From contig JAQDQK010000005.1 in assembly GCA_027658995.1 (NCBI GenBank), positions 1 through 64,000 on the forward strand: a DNA stretch of 64,000 nucleotides, read 5' to 3'. This document shows positions 1 to 8,371 of the stretch, piece after piece. The stretch is from Propionibacteriaceae bacterium AM104-82. Its GTDB lineage: Bacteria > Actinomycetota > Actinomycetes > Propionibacteriales > Propionibacteriaceae. Both the position numbers and the translations under genes were made by a program. Under the pieces are notes generated by a model that did not search any database, was not told the DNA's origin, and saw only the letters and a program-made list of their open reading frames with translations. Each line of letters begins with the position of its first letter. The first letter of the stretch is position 1.

Positions 1-52
1 ACGCATGCTCCTCATCGGCGGCGGACTCAACCTCGACCCACCGCAGGTATGA
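1..52 (+). CDS. possible 3' end of a gene cut by the window edge
   Basis: A frame open from the window edge reads RMLLIGGGLNLDPPQV and then stops at a TGA ending at 52. Only 16 residues are visible, so the product cannot be named. It may be the tail of an upstream gene or chance reading. Nothing else in the first 170 bases supports a gene on either strand. Confidence 0.2.
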   Translation, partial: RMLLIGGGLNLDPPQV

Positions 53-203
53 AGAGCCATCAATGCGACCATCGGACTGGGGTCTCATGTTCGCCAGCCT
101 GATACGACCAAGGTCTCATATCAGCGCTTTGAGCCACCCACCCAGACAGTGCGGCGCTAGCGTCTCGCCATGAACACATCTGCCCGGAACCAACACGGAA
201 AGG

Positions 204-347
204 TTGTCGGAAAAGGTGTACAAAGTCATCTACGTATACACAACAGGCAAGGTCATCACCATCTTCCCAAGCAGTGACCAGTGCACGAACGCCAACGTAG
301 GGCTGACTGGCCCCCAGCCACTGAGCCGTCCTCTGGAGAACTCATGA
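204..347 (+). CDS. short ORF resembling the C-terminal tip of a secreted toxin (remnant)
   Basis: The frame is closed upstream by a TGA at 171-173 and runs to a TGA at 345-347. It can start at TTG 204 (preceded by ACGGAAAGG) or GTG 216. The product includes KVYKVIYVYTTGKVITIFP, a beta-hairpin-like tail of the kind seen at the extreme C-terminus of many polymorphic or Rhs-type toxins. No delivery domain remains. Its stop overlaps the start of the next gene (ATGA), as in toxin-immunity pairs. The toxin reading is inference; it could also be a small unknown protein. Confidence 0.3.
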   Translation: MSEKVYKVIYVYTTGKVITIFPSSDQCTNANVGLTGPQPLSRPLENS

Positions 348-700
348 GTAGCCCCGCTCTACCCCTGAACAGACTCGTGGAGCAGCTCAACCGTCTGGGC
401 GTCCCCACCACTGAAACCTCAACTGGGTTACTCGTGCAGCATGGGAAGGCAAGCGTCCCCGTCACAATTTCCCAGCGCGACCTCACCCTCGTACACCAAC
501 AGTTCCGCAAGGATGGCCACCCCACAGCCGACGAGGCCACCGACGCACTCATCGGTCTTCTCATTGAACTGGTCGAGACCTGCCCACCATCGGGTCACCT
601 CGACGTTCAGCGGCGTCGAGGTAGATGGGAGTTCCACCGGCATGGCGAATGGAGAGCCCCCGAGAACTGGCCAACCGAAGGTGCTAGCTGGTCGGCGTAA
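344..700 (+). CDS. hypothetical 118-aa protein, candidate immunity protein
   Basis: The ATG at 344 is preceded by TCTGGAGAA as ribosome binding site and overlaps the stop of the small upstream ORF, so the two are likely translationally coupled. The product is soluble, with no signal peptide or membrane segment. It has a helical N-terminus (NRLVEQLNRLGV), a middle helix (ALIGLLIELVETC) and a Trp-rich C-terminus. I do not recognise a family. A cytosolic immunity protein would fit the coupling and the toxin-like tail upstream, but that is inference. The surroundings are less GC-rich than the rest of the window, which suggests acquired or decaying DNA. Nothing convincing is seen in 701-933. Confidence 0.5.
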   Translation: MSSPALPLNRLVEQLNRLGVPTTETSTGLLVQHGKASVPVTISQRDLTLVHQQFRKDGHPTADEATDALIGLLIELVETCPPSGHLDVQRRRGRWEFHRHGEWRAPENWPTEGASWSA

Positions 701-933
701 GGAGACGAGAATCAGTAGCCCGGACAACATCATGAACCCATAGACGGGCTCATGGCGTCCCGGAACCGGGAAACCATGTCTGCTTCCATGACCGTTGGGG
801 AACCCGGGTGGCTACTGCCCCAACCACGCTACCGGCGTGAAGTGCGGGCCCGACGCCTGATTTCAACGCAGGGCACCTCCGTACCGACCAGCGATGGATA
901 TGCCTCCGCGCCACATCGCAATAGGGTGGGGCC

Positions 934-1773
934 ATGTCCGCGCTGCTGAGTGATGTCGAGTGGGGAGACGTCGTCTCCGACGATGACGGCATCCTGGTGA
1001 TCCGGGGCGAGGTCGGCGACCTGCCCGTCGTCGTCAAGCGCTTCGCGGACACGCCGCACCGCCGCGAGGTCGACACCTACGCGCTGCTCGCCGAACTTGG
1101 GGTCCCGACGCTCCCGCTGCTTGGCTCCGGCCCCGACTGGCTGATCCTGGAGGATCTGGTTTCGGCCGGCTACCGGCAGGGCACCTCGGCCGACCTGTCC
1201 GATCCTGGCGTGGCGCGGCTGATCGCCCGCTGGTACGACGCGCTTCACGCCGCGGGCGACACCGTCGCGGCCAAGGCGATCGACTACAGCGAGTTCGACC
1301 TGATCGACCCGGGGTCGCTCGCGACGGTCGCCCGGCGCTGGCCCGATCTCCTGCCCTTCACTGAGCGGGTGACGGGGCAACTGCCGGCCTGGCGCGACAC
1401 GATGGGCTCGCTGCCCTCCACGCTCACCTACAACGACTTCGCCGCGACCAACCTGGCCGTGTTCTGGGACGGCTCCTCCGCCCTGATGTGCGACCACAAC
1501 CTGACGGGAATGGGGCTGCGGGCCAGCGACCTGCGCAACGTCACCACCATGCTCTCCCCCGAGGCGGCCGAGGCGTTCGACGCCGAGTACCGCGAACTGG
1601 CCCGACGCCGGGGCGTCGATCTCCCAGAGGAGGCCGACCGTCTGGACGAGGCCACCTCACACCTGGTGGCGCTGATCCTGGCCGCGGAGTCGGAGGAGAC
1701 CCCCGCGTGGGTTGAGCCGTCTCTGGCCTGGGCCCGGTCCCAGACGCCCGACAACACGTACCCGCCCCGGTAG
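934..1773 (+). CDS. APH/choline-kinase-fold phosphotransferase family protein
   Basis: A 279-residue protein with the aminoglycoside-phosphotransferase-like kinase fold. LPVVVKRF supplies the ATP-anchoring Lys (about residue 35). The Brenner-type catalytic loop is degenerate but readable: YNDFAATNL near 167-175, where the usual HGD is ND. A metal-binding Asp follows in MCDHNLTG. The substrate cannot be predicted; antibiotic, sugar and unknown small-molecule kinases share this fold. Start: a TAGGGT hexamer at 922-927 lies 6 nt before the ATG and there is no good Shine-Dalgarno, so the gene is probably leaderless. It converges with the P450 gene. Confidence 0.75.
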   Translation: MSALLSDVEWGDVVSDDDGILVIRGEVGDLPVVVKRFADTPHRREVDTYALLAELGVPTLPLLGSGPDWLILEDLVSAGYRQGTSADLSDPGVARLIARWYDALHAAGDTVAAKAIDYSEFDLIDPGSLATVARRWPDLLPFTERVTGQLPAWRDTMGSLPSTLTYNDFAATNLAVFWDGSSALMCDHNLTGMGLRASDLRNVTTMLSPEAAEAFDAEYRELARRRGVDLPEEADRLDEATSHLVALILAAESEETPAWVEPSLAWARSQTPDNTYPPR

Positions 1774-1797
1774 GTCCGCCGGCCGCGGTTCAGCGGT

Positions 1798-2925
1798 TCA
1801 GCGGGCCAGCGCGATCGGCACGCGGCGGTAGCCGCCGACCGGATGGACCTCACGCTCGGGGTCGCCCTCGCCGGGGAAGATCGCCGACGTCGCCGCCAGC
1901 AATTCCTGGACGGCGATCCGCAACTCCATCGTCGCCAACGCCCTGCCGGGGCAGACGTGCGGGCCGGTACCGTAGACCAGGTTCCGGTCGGCGTGACCCG
2001 AGGGGTCGAAGACGTCGACGCCGAAGACCGACTCGTCGCGGTTGGCGGAGGTCCAGTTGAGCTTGACGACCTCTCCCGCGCCGATGTCCACTCCCGCGAC
2101 CGTGACCGGGCAGGTTGCCTTGCGCCGGTTCGTCACGAACGGGTCATCCAAGCGGAGGATCTCGTCGATCACGGCGTCCAGTTCCGCGTCCGTGACGCCC
2201 GACCGCAGCCGGGTCTGCAGCGCGGGATCGAGCGACAGGTGGGCCGCGAGCACCCCGACGCACAACGCGATCGACCCGAGGTCGCCGCCTGTCCAGTTAC
2301 GCAGGATCGAGACCAGTTCCTCGTCGGTGAACGGCCTCCCCTTCCAGCCGTCGGCCATCAGGCGGCTGGTCAGGTCGTCGGTCGGGTTGAAGCGGCGGGG
2401 TTCCAGCACCTCGCGGATCAGGTCGTCGAAGTCGTCGGCGACCTGCGCCATCCGGGCCCGCTCCCCGGAGCGGGTCGCCGCGTGATTGTCCTGCATCCAA
2501 TCCAGGAGCCGCGGTTCCAGCGCGGCAGGCCAGCCGAGCCAGGCCGACTGAGCCCTGACGGCGAACACCGCGCCGAGGTCGCGCACCGCGTCAGTCTCGG
2601 CGGGAAGCGACGCGACCAGGTCGCGCGCGATCTCCCGGAACCTTGCCTCGAAGGGGGCGATCGCCTCCGACGTCAGGTAGCGGTCGAGGACGCGACGCGC
2701 CTCGGCATGCTCGTCGCCGTCGAGCCCGTTGGGCACCTGCAGGTGGGCCGACACCGCGCTGGAGAAGCGTTCCGGGTCCGAGGCGGCGGCCTCGACCTCC
2801 GCATGCCCCAGCAGCACCCACTCACCCCGCGCGTTCCGCGCGACGCGGTGACCTGCGCGCAGTTCGTCTGTGAGCATCCTCAGGTCGCGGCGGGTCGGGT
2901 CCACCTCATCGGGCCAGTTGGTCAT
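1798..2925 (-). CDS. cytochrome P450
   Basis: A 375-residue soluble bacterial P450, slightly short for the family (about 400). The heme-binding loop is YGTGPHVCPGRALA near the C-terminus, with the Cys thiolate ligand. The K-helix ExxR is EILR in DEILRLDDPF. The I-helix segment reads NWTGGDLGSIALCVG, so the common AGxDT pattern lacks its Thr. Start ATG with GAGGAGAGCG upstream. It follows the acylphosphatase gene by 8 nt, so the two are probably co-transcribed. No ferredoxin or reductase gene is adjacent, so electrons must come from elsewhere. Substrate unknown. Confidence 0.93.
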   Translation of the reverse strand: MTNWPDEVDPTRRDLRMLTDELRAGHRVARNARGEWVLLGHAEVEAAASDPERFSSAVSAHLQVPNGLDGDEHAEARRVLDRYLTSEAIAPFEARFREIARDLVASLPAETDAVRDLGAVFAVRAQSAWLGWPAALEPRLLDWMQDNHAATRSGERARMAQVADDFDDLIREVLEPRRFNPTDDLTSRLMADGWKGRPFTDEELVSILRNWTGGDLGSIALCVGVLAAHLSLDPALQTRLRSGVTDAELDAVIDEILRLDDPFVTNRRKATCPVTVAGVDIGAGEVVKLNWTSANRDESVFGVDVFDPSGHADRNLVYGTGPHVCPGRALATMELRIAVQELLAATSAIFPGEGDPEREVHPVGGYRRVPIALAR

Positions 2926-2933
2926 CGCTCTCC

Positions 2934-3167
2934 TCAGTCCTCGACGACGCGGACCGCGCGCACCCGGCCGGGCGTCATGGGGCCCTCGAGCCAGTCGACC
3001 AGCGCCTGCAGCGCCTCACGGTCGCCCGAGGCCGTCACCCGCACGGAACCGTCGTGCAGGTTCTCAGCCTCGCCCGCCAACCCGAGCGCGTCGAGTTGTC
3101 TGCCGGTCGCCCAGCGGAACCCGACGCCCTGCACCTGGCCGAACACCAGGACGGTGATGTTGTCCAC
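2934..3167 (-). CDS. acylphosphatase
   Basis: A 77-residue acylphosphatase that hydrolyses the carboxyl-phosphate bond of acyl phosphates. The phosphate-binding loop is VQGVGFRW with the catalytic Arg. The catalytic Asn follows in AENLHDGSV, which matches the family's NxxDGSV pattern. GTG start: a TAGGTT hexamer (minus strand, 3174-3179) lies 6 nt upstream, so the transcript is probably leaderless. It leads a two-gene unit with the P450. Confidence 0.92.
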   Translation of the reverse strand: MDNITVLVFGQVQGVGFRWATGRQLDALGLAGEAENLHDGSVRVTASGDREALQALVDWLEGPMTPGRVRAVRVVED

Positions 3168-3205
3168 GCCCCGAACCTACCGCCCGGCCGGTGGGCTGTC
3201 AGCGG

Positions 3206-3766
3206 CTAGGGCTGGGTCGGTGCGACAGTGGTGGCGACCTTGCGGATCCGGATGGCCGACACGATCATGAAGATCCCGAACAGCAGCGCGCCGATCCCGA
3301 TCAGGTAAACGACCGCGCCCAGCGCCAGGGCGGGCATCACCAGGCACAGAATGCCGAAGATGACGGCCAGGATGCCGCTCAGGATGAGCAGCCACTCCCC
3401 CGTGATGACCTTGCGGACGCGGGCGGCGAAGACGATCTCACGGATGCCCGCGACGATGAACCAGACGGCGACCAGCAGGGCGATCGCCTCGACCCCGGTG
3501 AACGGGTTCCAGGCGACGACGCCGCCGAGCACGATGCCGAGGACCCCGAACAGGCCCACCAGCACCCGATCACCCAGGTCGCCCGTCGCGTCCGTGACCG
3601 CCTGGATCAGCAGGCCAATGCCGTCGATGATCATCCAGACTCCAAAGAAGATCGCCAACGTGAGCAGGGTGGCGCCCGGCCAGGCGAGCGCGATGATGCC
3701 GAAGATGACGGCGAGGATGCCCTGGATCAGAATCCACGGCCACACGCCCTTTGCGAAGTTGATCAT
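3206..3766 (-). CDS. HdeD-like (DUF308) membrane protein
   Basis: A 186-residue integral membrane protein with six short hydrophobic helices in repeated pairs such as LLTLAIFFGVWMIIDGI and IVLGGVVAWNPFTGVEAIA. This is the pattern of the HdeD/DUF308 family, whose E. coli member is linked to acid stress; the role here is unknown. The start was set at the ATG preceded by GCAGGAGGAATC, a near-ideal Shine-Dalgarno, rather than at an upstream ATG that would add a basic leader. Confidence 0.85.
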   Translation of the reverse strand: MINFAKGVWPWILIQGILAVIFGIIALAWPGATLLTLAIFFGVWMIIDGIGLLIQAVTDATGDLGDRVLVGLFGVLGIVLGGVVAWNPFTGVEAIALLVAVWFIVAGIREIVFAARVRKVITGEWLLILSGILAVIFGILCLVMPALALGAVVYLIGIGALLFGIFMIVSAIRIRKVATTVAPTQP

Positions 3767-4044
3767 GATTCCTCCTGCAGTTGTCCAGCGTCTCCACACT
3801 ATACCCCGCAGTCACACAGTGTTCGGCGGTCGCGACATGCGCACGGGCGCCGTCCGACGCAGGGCGGGAGGACCAACTCGGGCAAAAGTAGTGCGGGGCG
3901 CCCCGACACAGCGCCCCGCAACCGCAACAGGATAGCCACGTCGACAGCGTCGACCACAACCGGAACGGGTGCCCGTTGGTCGCACCCTGCAGCGACCAGG
4001 GACCGATGCGGGAGTGGGCGGCATTCCGCCTAGACTTGTGGTCT

Positions 4045-5025
4045 ATGAGGATCCGGGCCGTCGCAGCAGTGTCATGCCTGCTCATCGCGTCCGCGTGCAC
4101 CCCCGACCTTCCCGCGACAAGCACCTCCCCGCAGGTCGCACCGAGCCCGACGCCGACCCTCACGATCGTCCCGACGGCCACCCCGGTCCCGGACAGCCAG
4201 TTCCCGATCTCCTACCCGATCACCGACAGCCTCACCACCGGCGACGCGGGCGACATTGTCGCCAAGCTTCACGAGGTTTCCGGAGGCCTCCCGGTGCTGA
4301 AGGTCGACCTGACCACGAAGCAGGCGACGCTCACCGCACTGCAACCGGACAAGGGTGTGGCCAGTTACCGGTGGGAGAACGGCGAGATCACCAAGGTCGA
4401 CTCCGACATCCAGTACCTGGACCAGAAGACGTTCGACCCGGCGCAGTATCCCCTCGACTCGCTCGGCCGGATGTTCGACATCGCCGACCTGCGTGGCGTG
4501 CGCGGCGAACTGGTGCTCCAGATCGTCGAGTACCGCGAGGGGCAGGTGGTCATGACGGTGACGTCGCGGCCCGAGTCGAAGACGGTGTTCTTCAACAAGG
4601 ACGGCACGGCGGTCGCCAGCCTCGGCCTCACCAGCGTCGCCGACCTGACCGCCGGCATCGGCGAGGTCGTCGGGGACGCCAAGGAGGTCTACTCCGTGAC
4701 GCTCAGCCCGACGCTCGGCTACTCGGCCGACCTTCCCGACGCCGACAAGGGCGTGGTGCTCAACCGCACCCGTCCCGCCGAGATGCCCGTCTTCGAGACC
4801 CGGCGAACCGAGAACCCGAGCGTCGCACCGTTCGACCCCGCGCTGGTCCAGCCCGCGGGCCTTGCGAAGGCGATCTCCAAGTTCCAGAAGACCCCCGACG
4901 AGGCGTGCACCGTGACGGTCGACATGTCCCTGAAGCGCTCGGCCCCTGTCGCGAAGGTCGACTGCGCCGGCTCCGTGCACTACGCGGACATGGACGGCCG
5001 CGACATGACCGAACTCGTCGGCTGA
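4045..5025 (+). CDS. putative lipoprotein of unknown function
   Basis: 326 residues. The signal peptide is MRIRAVAAVSCLLIASACTP, with a lipobox-like IASAC, followed by a Thr/Pro/Ser-rich linker. This predicts an exported, lipid-anchored protein. The rest is a soluble beta-rich domain with no motif I recognise. Start: TAGACT at 4031-4036 lies 8 nt before the ATG with no Shine-Dalgarno, so it is probably leaderless. An 80-bp repeat element follows 33 nt after the stop. Confidence 0.8.
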   Translation: MRIRAVAAVSCLLIASACTPDLPATSTSPQVAPSPTPTLTIVPTATPVPDSQFPISYPITDSLTTGDAGDIVAKLHEVSGGLPVLKVDLTTKQATLTALQPDKGVASYRWENGEITKVDSDIQYLDQKTFDPAQYPLDSLGRMFDIADLRGVRGELVLQIVEYREGQVVMTVTSRPESKTVFFNKDGTAVASLGLTSVADLTAGIGEVVGDAKEVYSVTLSPTLGYSADLPDADKGVVLNRTRPAEMPVFETRRTENPSVAPFDPALVQPAGLAKAISKFQKTPDEACTVTVDMSLKRSAPVAKVDCAGSVHYADMDGRDMTELVG

Positions 5026-5058
5026 CCCTCCCTCGACGACCCGGGCTCGGGTCTCTCC

Positions 5059-5137
5059 TTGAGCATGTTTGGTTGCTCGTTGCCTTTCGGGGCACGTTTT
5101 AACGTTCAGATCGCAAACGAGTCACCAAACATGCTCA
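5059..5137. repeat. 80-bp hairpin element, copy 1
   Basis: Starts TTGAGCATGTTTGGTTG then CTCGTT, and ends AACGAG then TCACCAAACATGCTCAC. The outer 7 bp and most of the next 10 nt can pair; the middle is about 37 nt. It shares its arms with copies at 15641 and 52084, and shares AACGTTCAGATCG in the loop with the 52084 copy. It lies between two genes of the same strand. Confidence 0.9.
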
Positions 5138-5195
5138 CCCCCCACCCAACCCGAGCCACCCATCGCGCCACCGGGCGCGACCTAGTCTTGTTGGC

Positions 5196-5663
5196 ATGGA
5201 CACCAATCCCGCCCTCGAAGCGCTGACCGCCTCAGGCCTCGCGCACACCGTTACCCGGCACGGACGCGTCGGATCGCTGCAGGAGGCCGCCGCAGCCCGC
5301 GGCGTCGAGCCCCGCGACATCGTCAAGACCATGGTGGTGCGGCGCGGCGAGGACGATCACCTGCTCGTGCTGGTTCCGGGCGACCGGGCGATCTCGTGGC
5401 CGAAGCTGAGGGCCCTGCTCGGCGTCAACCGACTGTCGATGCCCGACGCAGACGAGGCCAAACGCGTCACCGGGTTCGCCCGCGGCACCATCACGCCGTT
5501 CGGGACGCTGACTCCCCTGCCCGTCGTCGCGGACGAGCGGATCGCGGGGCGGCGTGTGTCGATCGGGGCGGGCGAGCACGGCGTCGCGGCGACACTCGAC
5601 GGCGACGACCTGCTTGCCCATCTCGGGGCGCAGGTCGCCGACGTCACGGAAGCGGAGGCTTAG
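5196..5663 (+). CDS. YbaK/EbsC-family aminoacyl-tRNA deacylase
   Basis: 155 residues covering the whole YbaK/ProX editing domain. This family hydrolyses mischarged tRNAs such as Cys-tRNA(Pro) in trans; the exact substrate of this member is not determinable. Family features are DIVKTMVVR with the conserved Lys, LVLVPGDRAISWPKL, and FARGTITPFG with the conserved Gly-x-x-x-P-x-G pattern. TAGTCT at 5183-5188 lies 7 nt before the ATG, which suggests leaderless translation. The stop codon overlaps that of the convergent protease gene in a TTAG tetranucleotide. Confidence 0.88.
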   Translation: MDTNPALEALTASGLAHTVTRHGRVGSLQEAAAARGVEPRDIVKTMVVRRGEDDHLLVLVPGDRAISWPKLRALLGVNRLSMPDADEAKRVTGFARGTITPFGTLTPLPVVADERIAGRRVSIGAGEHGVAATLDGDDLLAHLGAQVADVTEAEA

Positions 5664-6556
5664 CCGCCGAGGTCGTCGGTGGCGAAGGTGTCACACGTGT
5701 TCGGGTTGCCGCTCTGGAAACCCTTCGCGACCCAGTACTGACGCATCTGCGACGAGCCGTGCGTCCAGCTCTCCGGGACGACCCGACCGGTCGACTGCTT
5801 CTGGATGTGGTCGTCGCCCACCGCTCGGGCCGCGACGACGATCCGGTCGAGGTCGTCCTGCGTGATGGCCTTGATCGGCGAGTTCGGGTCCTTGATCGTG
5901 TTGGCGAAGAAGACGCCCGCGTAGCAGTCGGCCTGCAGTTCCAGGCGAACGGCAGCCGACTTGGGGCCGGTGTCGTTGCCAGCCTGCCGCGCGGCGCTCA
6001 TCTGACCCGTCAGGTTCGAGATGTGGTGGCCGTACTCGTGCCCGACGATGTACAGCTCGGCCGGGTCGCTCTGCTCGGTGCCCAACTGCTGCAGCAACTG
6101 CCCGACGAAGGAGTCGTCGACGAAGATCGTCTCGTCGCCGGGGCAGTAGAAGGGACCCATCTCGGAGGAGCCGGTGCCGCACGCCGTGGCGATCTGGCCG
6201 CTGAACAGTTGCATGCTGGCAGGCGGCCGGAAGCCCTCGGAGAAGGCGCCGGACCAGTAGTTGTTGAGGGCCGCCATGTAGGCGGTCCAGCGGCAGTCGC
6301 GGTCCCGCTCGACGTCGGCGCCGGTCTTGCAGTTCGGATTGTTGCTGCCGACCGAGGTGTCCTGCGTCTGAGGCTGTCCCTGCCCACCGCCGAGGACGTC
6401 GCCGATGTTACCCCCGAAGAACAGGGCGATCAGCAGGACGATCAGGCCTCCGAGGCCACCGCCGACGGCGATCCGACCGCCGCGGCCACCGCCGCCGCCC
6501 CCTCCGCCGTAGCGCACATTGCCGCCACTGATGTCGGCTTCCGGTCGGTACTCCAT
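5660..6556 (-). CDS. neutral zinc metallopeptidase, YpfJ-like
   Basis: 298 residues. After a cytoplasmic Gly-rich segment (YGGGGGGGGRGG) comes one membrane helix (LGGLIVLLIALFFGG), then a large extracytoplasmic domain. The zinc motif HExxH is VGHEYGHHISN, and LQADCYAGVFF supplies the third-ligand region. Paired cysteines (NPNCKTG, RDCRW, TACG, FYCPG, NTCD) suggest disulfides, as in the YpfJ/DUF2342-like neutral zinc metallopeptidases. Physiological substrates are unknown. Start ATG with GGGGAAGCG upstream was preferred over an upstream in-frame ATG. Confidence 0.88.
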   Translation of the reverse strand: MEYRPEADISGGNVRYGGGGGGGGRGGRIAVGGGLGGLIVLLIALFFGGNIGDVLGGGQGQPQTQDTSVGSNNPNCKTGADVERDRDCRWTAYMAALNNYWSGAFSEGFRPPASMQLFSGQIATACGTGSSEMGPFYCPGDETIFVDDSFVGQLLQQLGTEQSDPAELYIVGHEYGHHISNLTGQMSAARQAGNDTGPKSAAVRLELQADCYAGVFFANTIKDPNSPIKAITQDDLDRIVVAARAVGDDHIQKQSTGRVVPESWTHGSSQMRQYWVAKGFQSGNPNTCDTFATDDLGG

Positions 6557-6692
6557 CGCTTCCCCGTCGTCCTGCCCGGTTGCCCGGGGTCCACTGTGAC
6601 TCCACAATGCTAGTGCGTCGTGGGCGGCCTGGGGAGGACCCGCGACGAGGTGCTTGTCACCCAGGGTTAGTGCGTGCGTCTAAACTTGGCCA

Positions 6693-7379
6693 ATGCGCGT
6701 CGTCGGTGTCACCCATCCCCTGGGGGCACCCGTAGCAGGATTTCCGATCTCGCACGGCCAGCATCCGCGGGTCACCATGTTCGACCGCGGCTACGTGCCC
6801 GTCCGACCGCTCGCCGCGACCATGGACGACGAGCAGGAGATCGTCTTCACCTGGCTGGTCCGGGAGGTCACGGCCGCCGATCAGCGCCCACCGGAGCGGC
6901 ACACCGTCTACGTCTCACGCCCCGACGAACAGCCACGACGGCACCAGCGGATCGGCGCCTACGCCCTCGTGCTGTCGGAGCGCGGCATCCTCGGCACCGT
7001 GAACTCGACGACGACGCTCGCGCCAGGCACCTGGACGCTGCCCGGAGGCGGGGTCGACGAGCACGAGTCGCCCTCCGACGCGGTGCTGCGGGAGGTGTTC
7101 GAGGAGACCGGCCAGGACATCGTCATCGAACGGGTCCTGACGCTGGAGTCGGAGCACTGGATCGGCCGGTCCATGTCGGGCCAACTCGAGGACTTCCACG
7201 CGCTGCGCGTCGTCTATGCCGCGAGATGCGAAACACCCAGCGACCCCGTCGTCCACGACATCGGTGGATCGACTCAAGGGGCCGACTGGGTGCCTCTGCG
7301 CGCGTGGCGCTCGTTGCATTGGACCAACAGCTCGCGGACGCTGCTCGCGCAGTACGCCCGCAGGCTGTCGGTGTCCTAG
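6693..7379 (+). CDS. NUDIX hydrolase
   Basis: 228 residues. An N-terminal extension of about 85 residues precedes a NUDIX domain. The box is GGGVDEHESPSDAVLREV followed by FEETGQDI, matching GX5EX7REUXEEXGU, so a nucleoside-diphosphate-linked substrate is cleaved with Mg2+. The substrate is unknown; the domain begins with RIGAYALVLSERGILG, as in general sanitation NUDIX enzymes. TAAACT at 6681-6686 sits 6 nt before the ATG, so the gene is probably leaderless. The stop overlaps the convergent Bax1-I gene in CTAG. Confidence 0.9.
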   Translation: MRVVGVTHPLGAPVAGFPISHGQHPRVTMFDRGYVPVRPLAATMDDEQEIVFTWLVREVTAADQRPPERHTVYVSRPDEQPRRHQRIGAYALVLSERGILGTVNSTTTLAPGTWTLPGGGVDEHESPSDAVLREVFEETGQDIVIERVLTLESEHWIGRSMSGQLEDFHALRVVYAARCETPSDPVVHDIGGSTQGADWVPLRAWRSLHWTNSSRTLLAQYARRLSVS

Positions 7380-8218
7380 TTCCTGAAGTAGCTCAGGATG
7401 CGCAGGATCTCGGTGTAGAGCCACACCATCGTGATGGTGATGCCGAAGGCGGCACGCCACGACTCCTGCGCGGGCGCCCCAGCGGCGATGCCACGCTCGA
7501 CGGAGTCGAAGTCCATCACGAGGTTCAGCACTGCGAGCACGACGGCGACGGCGGAGATGCCGATCGCGAGCATGCCAGCGCCGGCACCCGCGCCGCGCAG
7601 GCCGGTGTCGACGCCAAGCAGGGCGAGGACGAAGTTGACCAGCAGCACGCCCGCCAGGGCGATGGTGGCGATCGTGACGATCTTGCGGAACTTCGCGGTG
7701 ACGCGGATGTTGAAGAACTTGTACGCCGCGAGCGTGACGCCCGCGGTGACGAACGTCGCAAGCACCGCCGTGACGACGATGCCGGGCCACAGTTCGTTGA
7801 AGAACTTCGAGAACGCGCCGATGAAGACGCCCTCGACTGCTGCGTAGAACAGCACGCCGCCGACGGGCAGCTTTGCGCGGCCCGCGACGAGGAAGACGGT
7901 GACGAGGCCGACGATGCCGGACCCGATCAGCGCCGGAGTGACGAGGTTCCAGGGCAGGAGGATGAACGCCGCGACGGCGAACAGTGCCACCGTGCCGAGG
8001 GTGATGGCCGTCTTGGCGAGCACGTCGTCAAGGGTCATCACCGCGCCGGTGGAGACCGGCTGCTGGTACGGGTTGTAGTTCTGCTGCTGCTCGGGGAACT
8101 GCTGCTGGTAGGGGTCGTAGCCGGGGCCCTGCTGCTGGCCGTACCCCTGCGGGTAGGTCTGCTGCGGGGTGCTGTGCCGCGTGAAGGCGTCCGGGCTACC
8201 AATAATCGGGTTTGCCAT
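7376..8218 (-). CDS. Bax inhibitor-1/YccA-family membrane protein
   Basis: 280 residues. A soluble N-terminal tail of about 75 residues, rich in Gln, Pro and Tyr (repeated QQ and PYQQ), is followed by seven hydrophobic helices typical of the bacterial Bax1-I family (YccA/YbhL). Family members act as membrane proteins linked to ion leak or protease control; the role here is not known. Start MANPIIGSPDAF follows AGAAAGAGAATCTGAG. Confidence 0.88.
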   Translation of the reverse strand: MANPIIGSPDAFTRHSTPQQTYPQGYGQQQGPGYDPYQQQFPEQQQNYNPYQQPVSTGAVMTLDDVLAKTAITLGTVALFAVAAFILLPWNLVTPALIGSGIVGLVTVFLVAGRAKLPVGGVLFYAAVEGVFIGAFSKFFNELWPGIVVTAVLATFVTAGVTLAAYKFFNIRVTAKFRKIVTIATIALAGVLLVNFVLALLGVDTGLRGAGAGAGMLAIGISAVAVVLAVLNLVMDFDSVERGIAAGAPAQESWRAAFGITITMVWLYTEILRILSYFRN

Positions 8219-8371
8219 CTCAGATTCTCTTTCTTCAGTCTCACGAAGGAGGCTTGTCGACTTCCATGGTAGCGCGCGACGCAACGACCGCCCTCAGATA
8301 CCGGTTCGGCCGTCGGCGATCGGTTCCGACGAAGCCCCGCGCGCTGTCACCGGCGCGTGCGAGGATCGAAC

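Noticed and set aside
1843..3270. A 475-codon plus-strand frame opposite the P450 and acylphosphatase
   Set aside because: Antisense reading with Arg/Gly/Asp/Val bias; the minus-strand genes have full family motifs.
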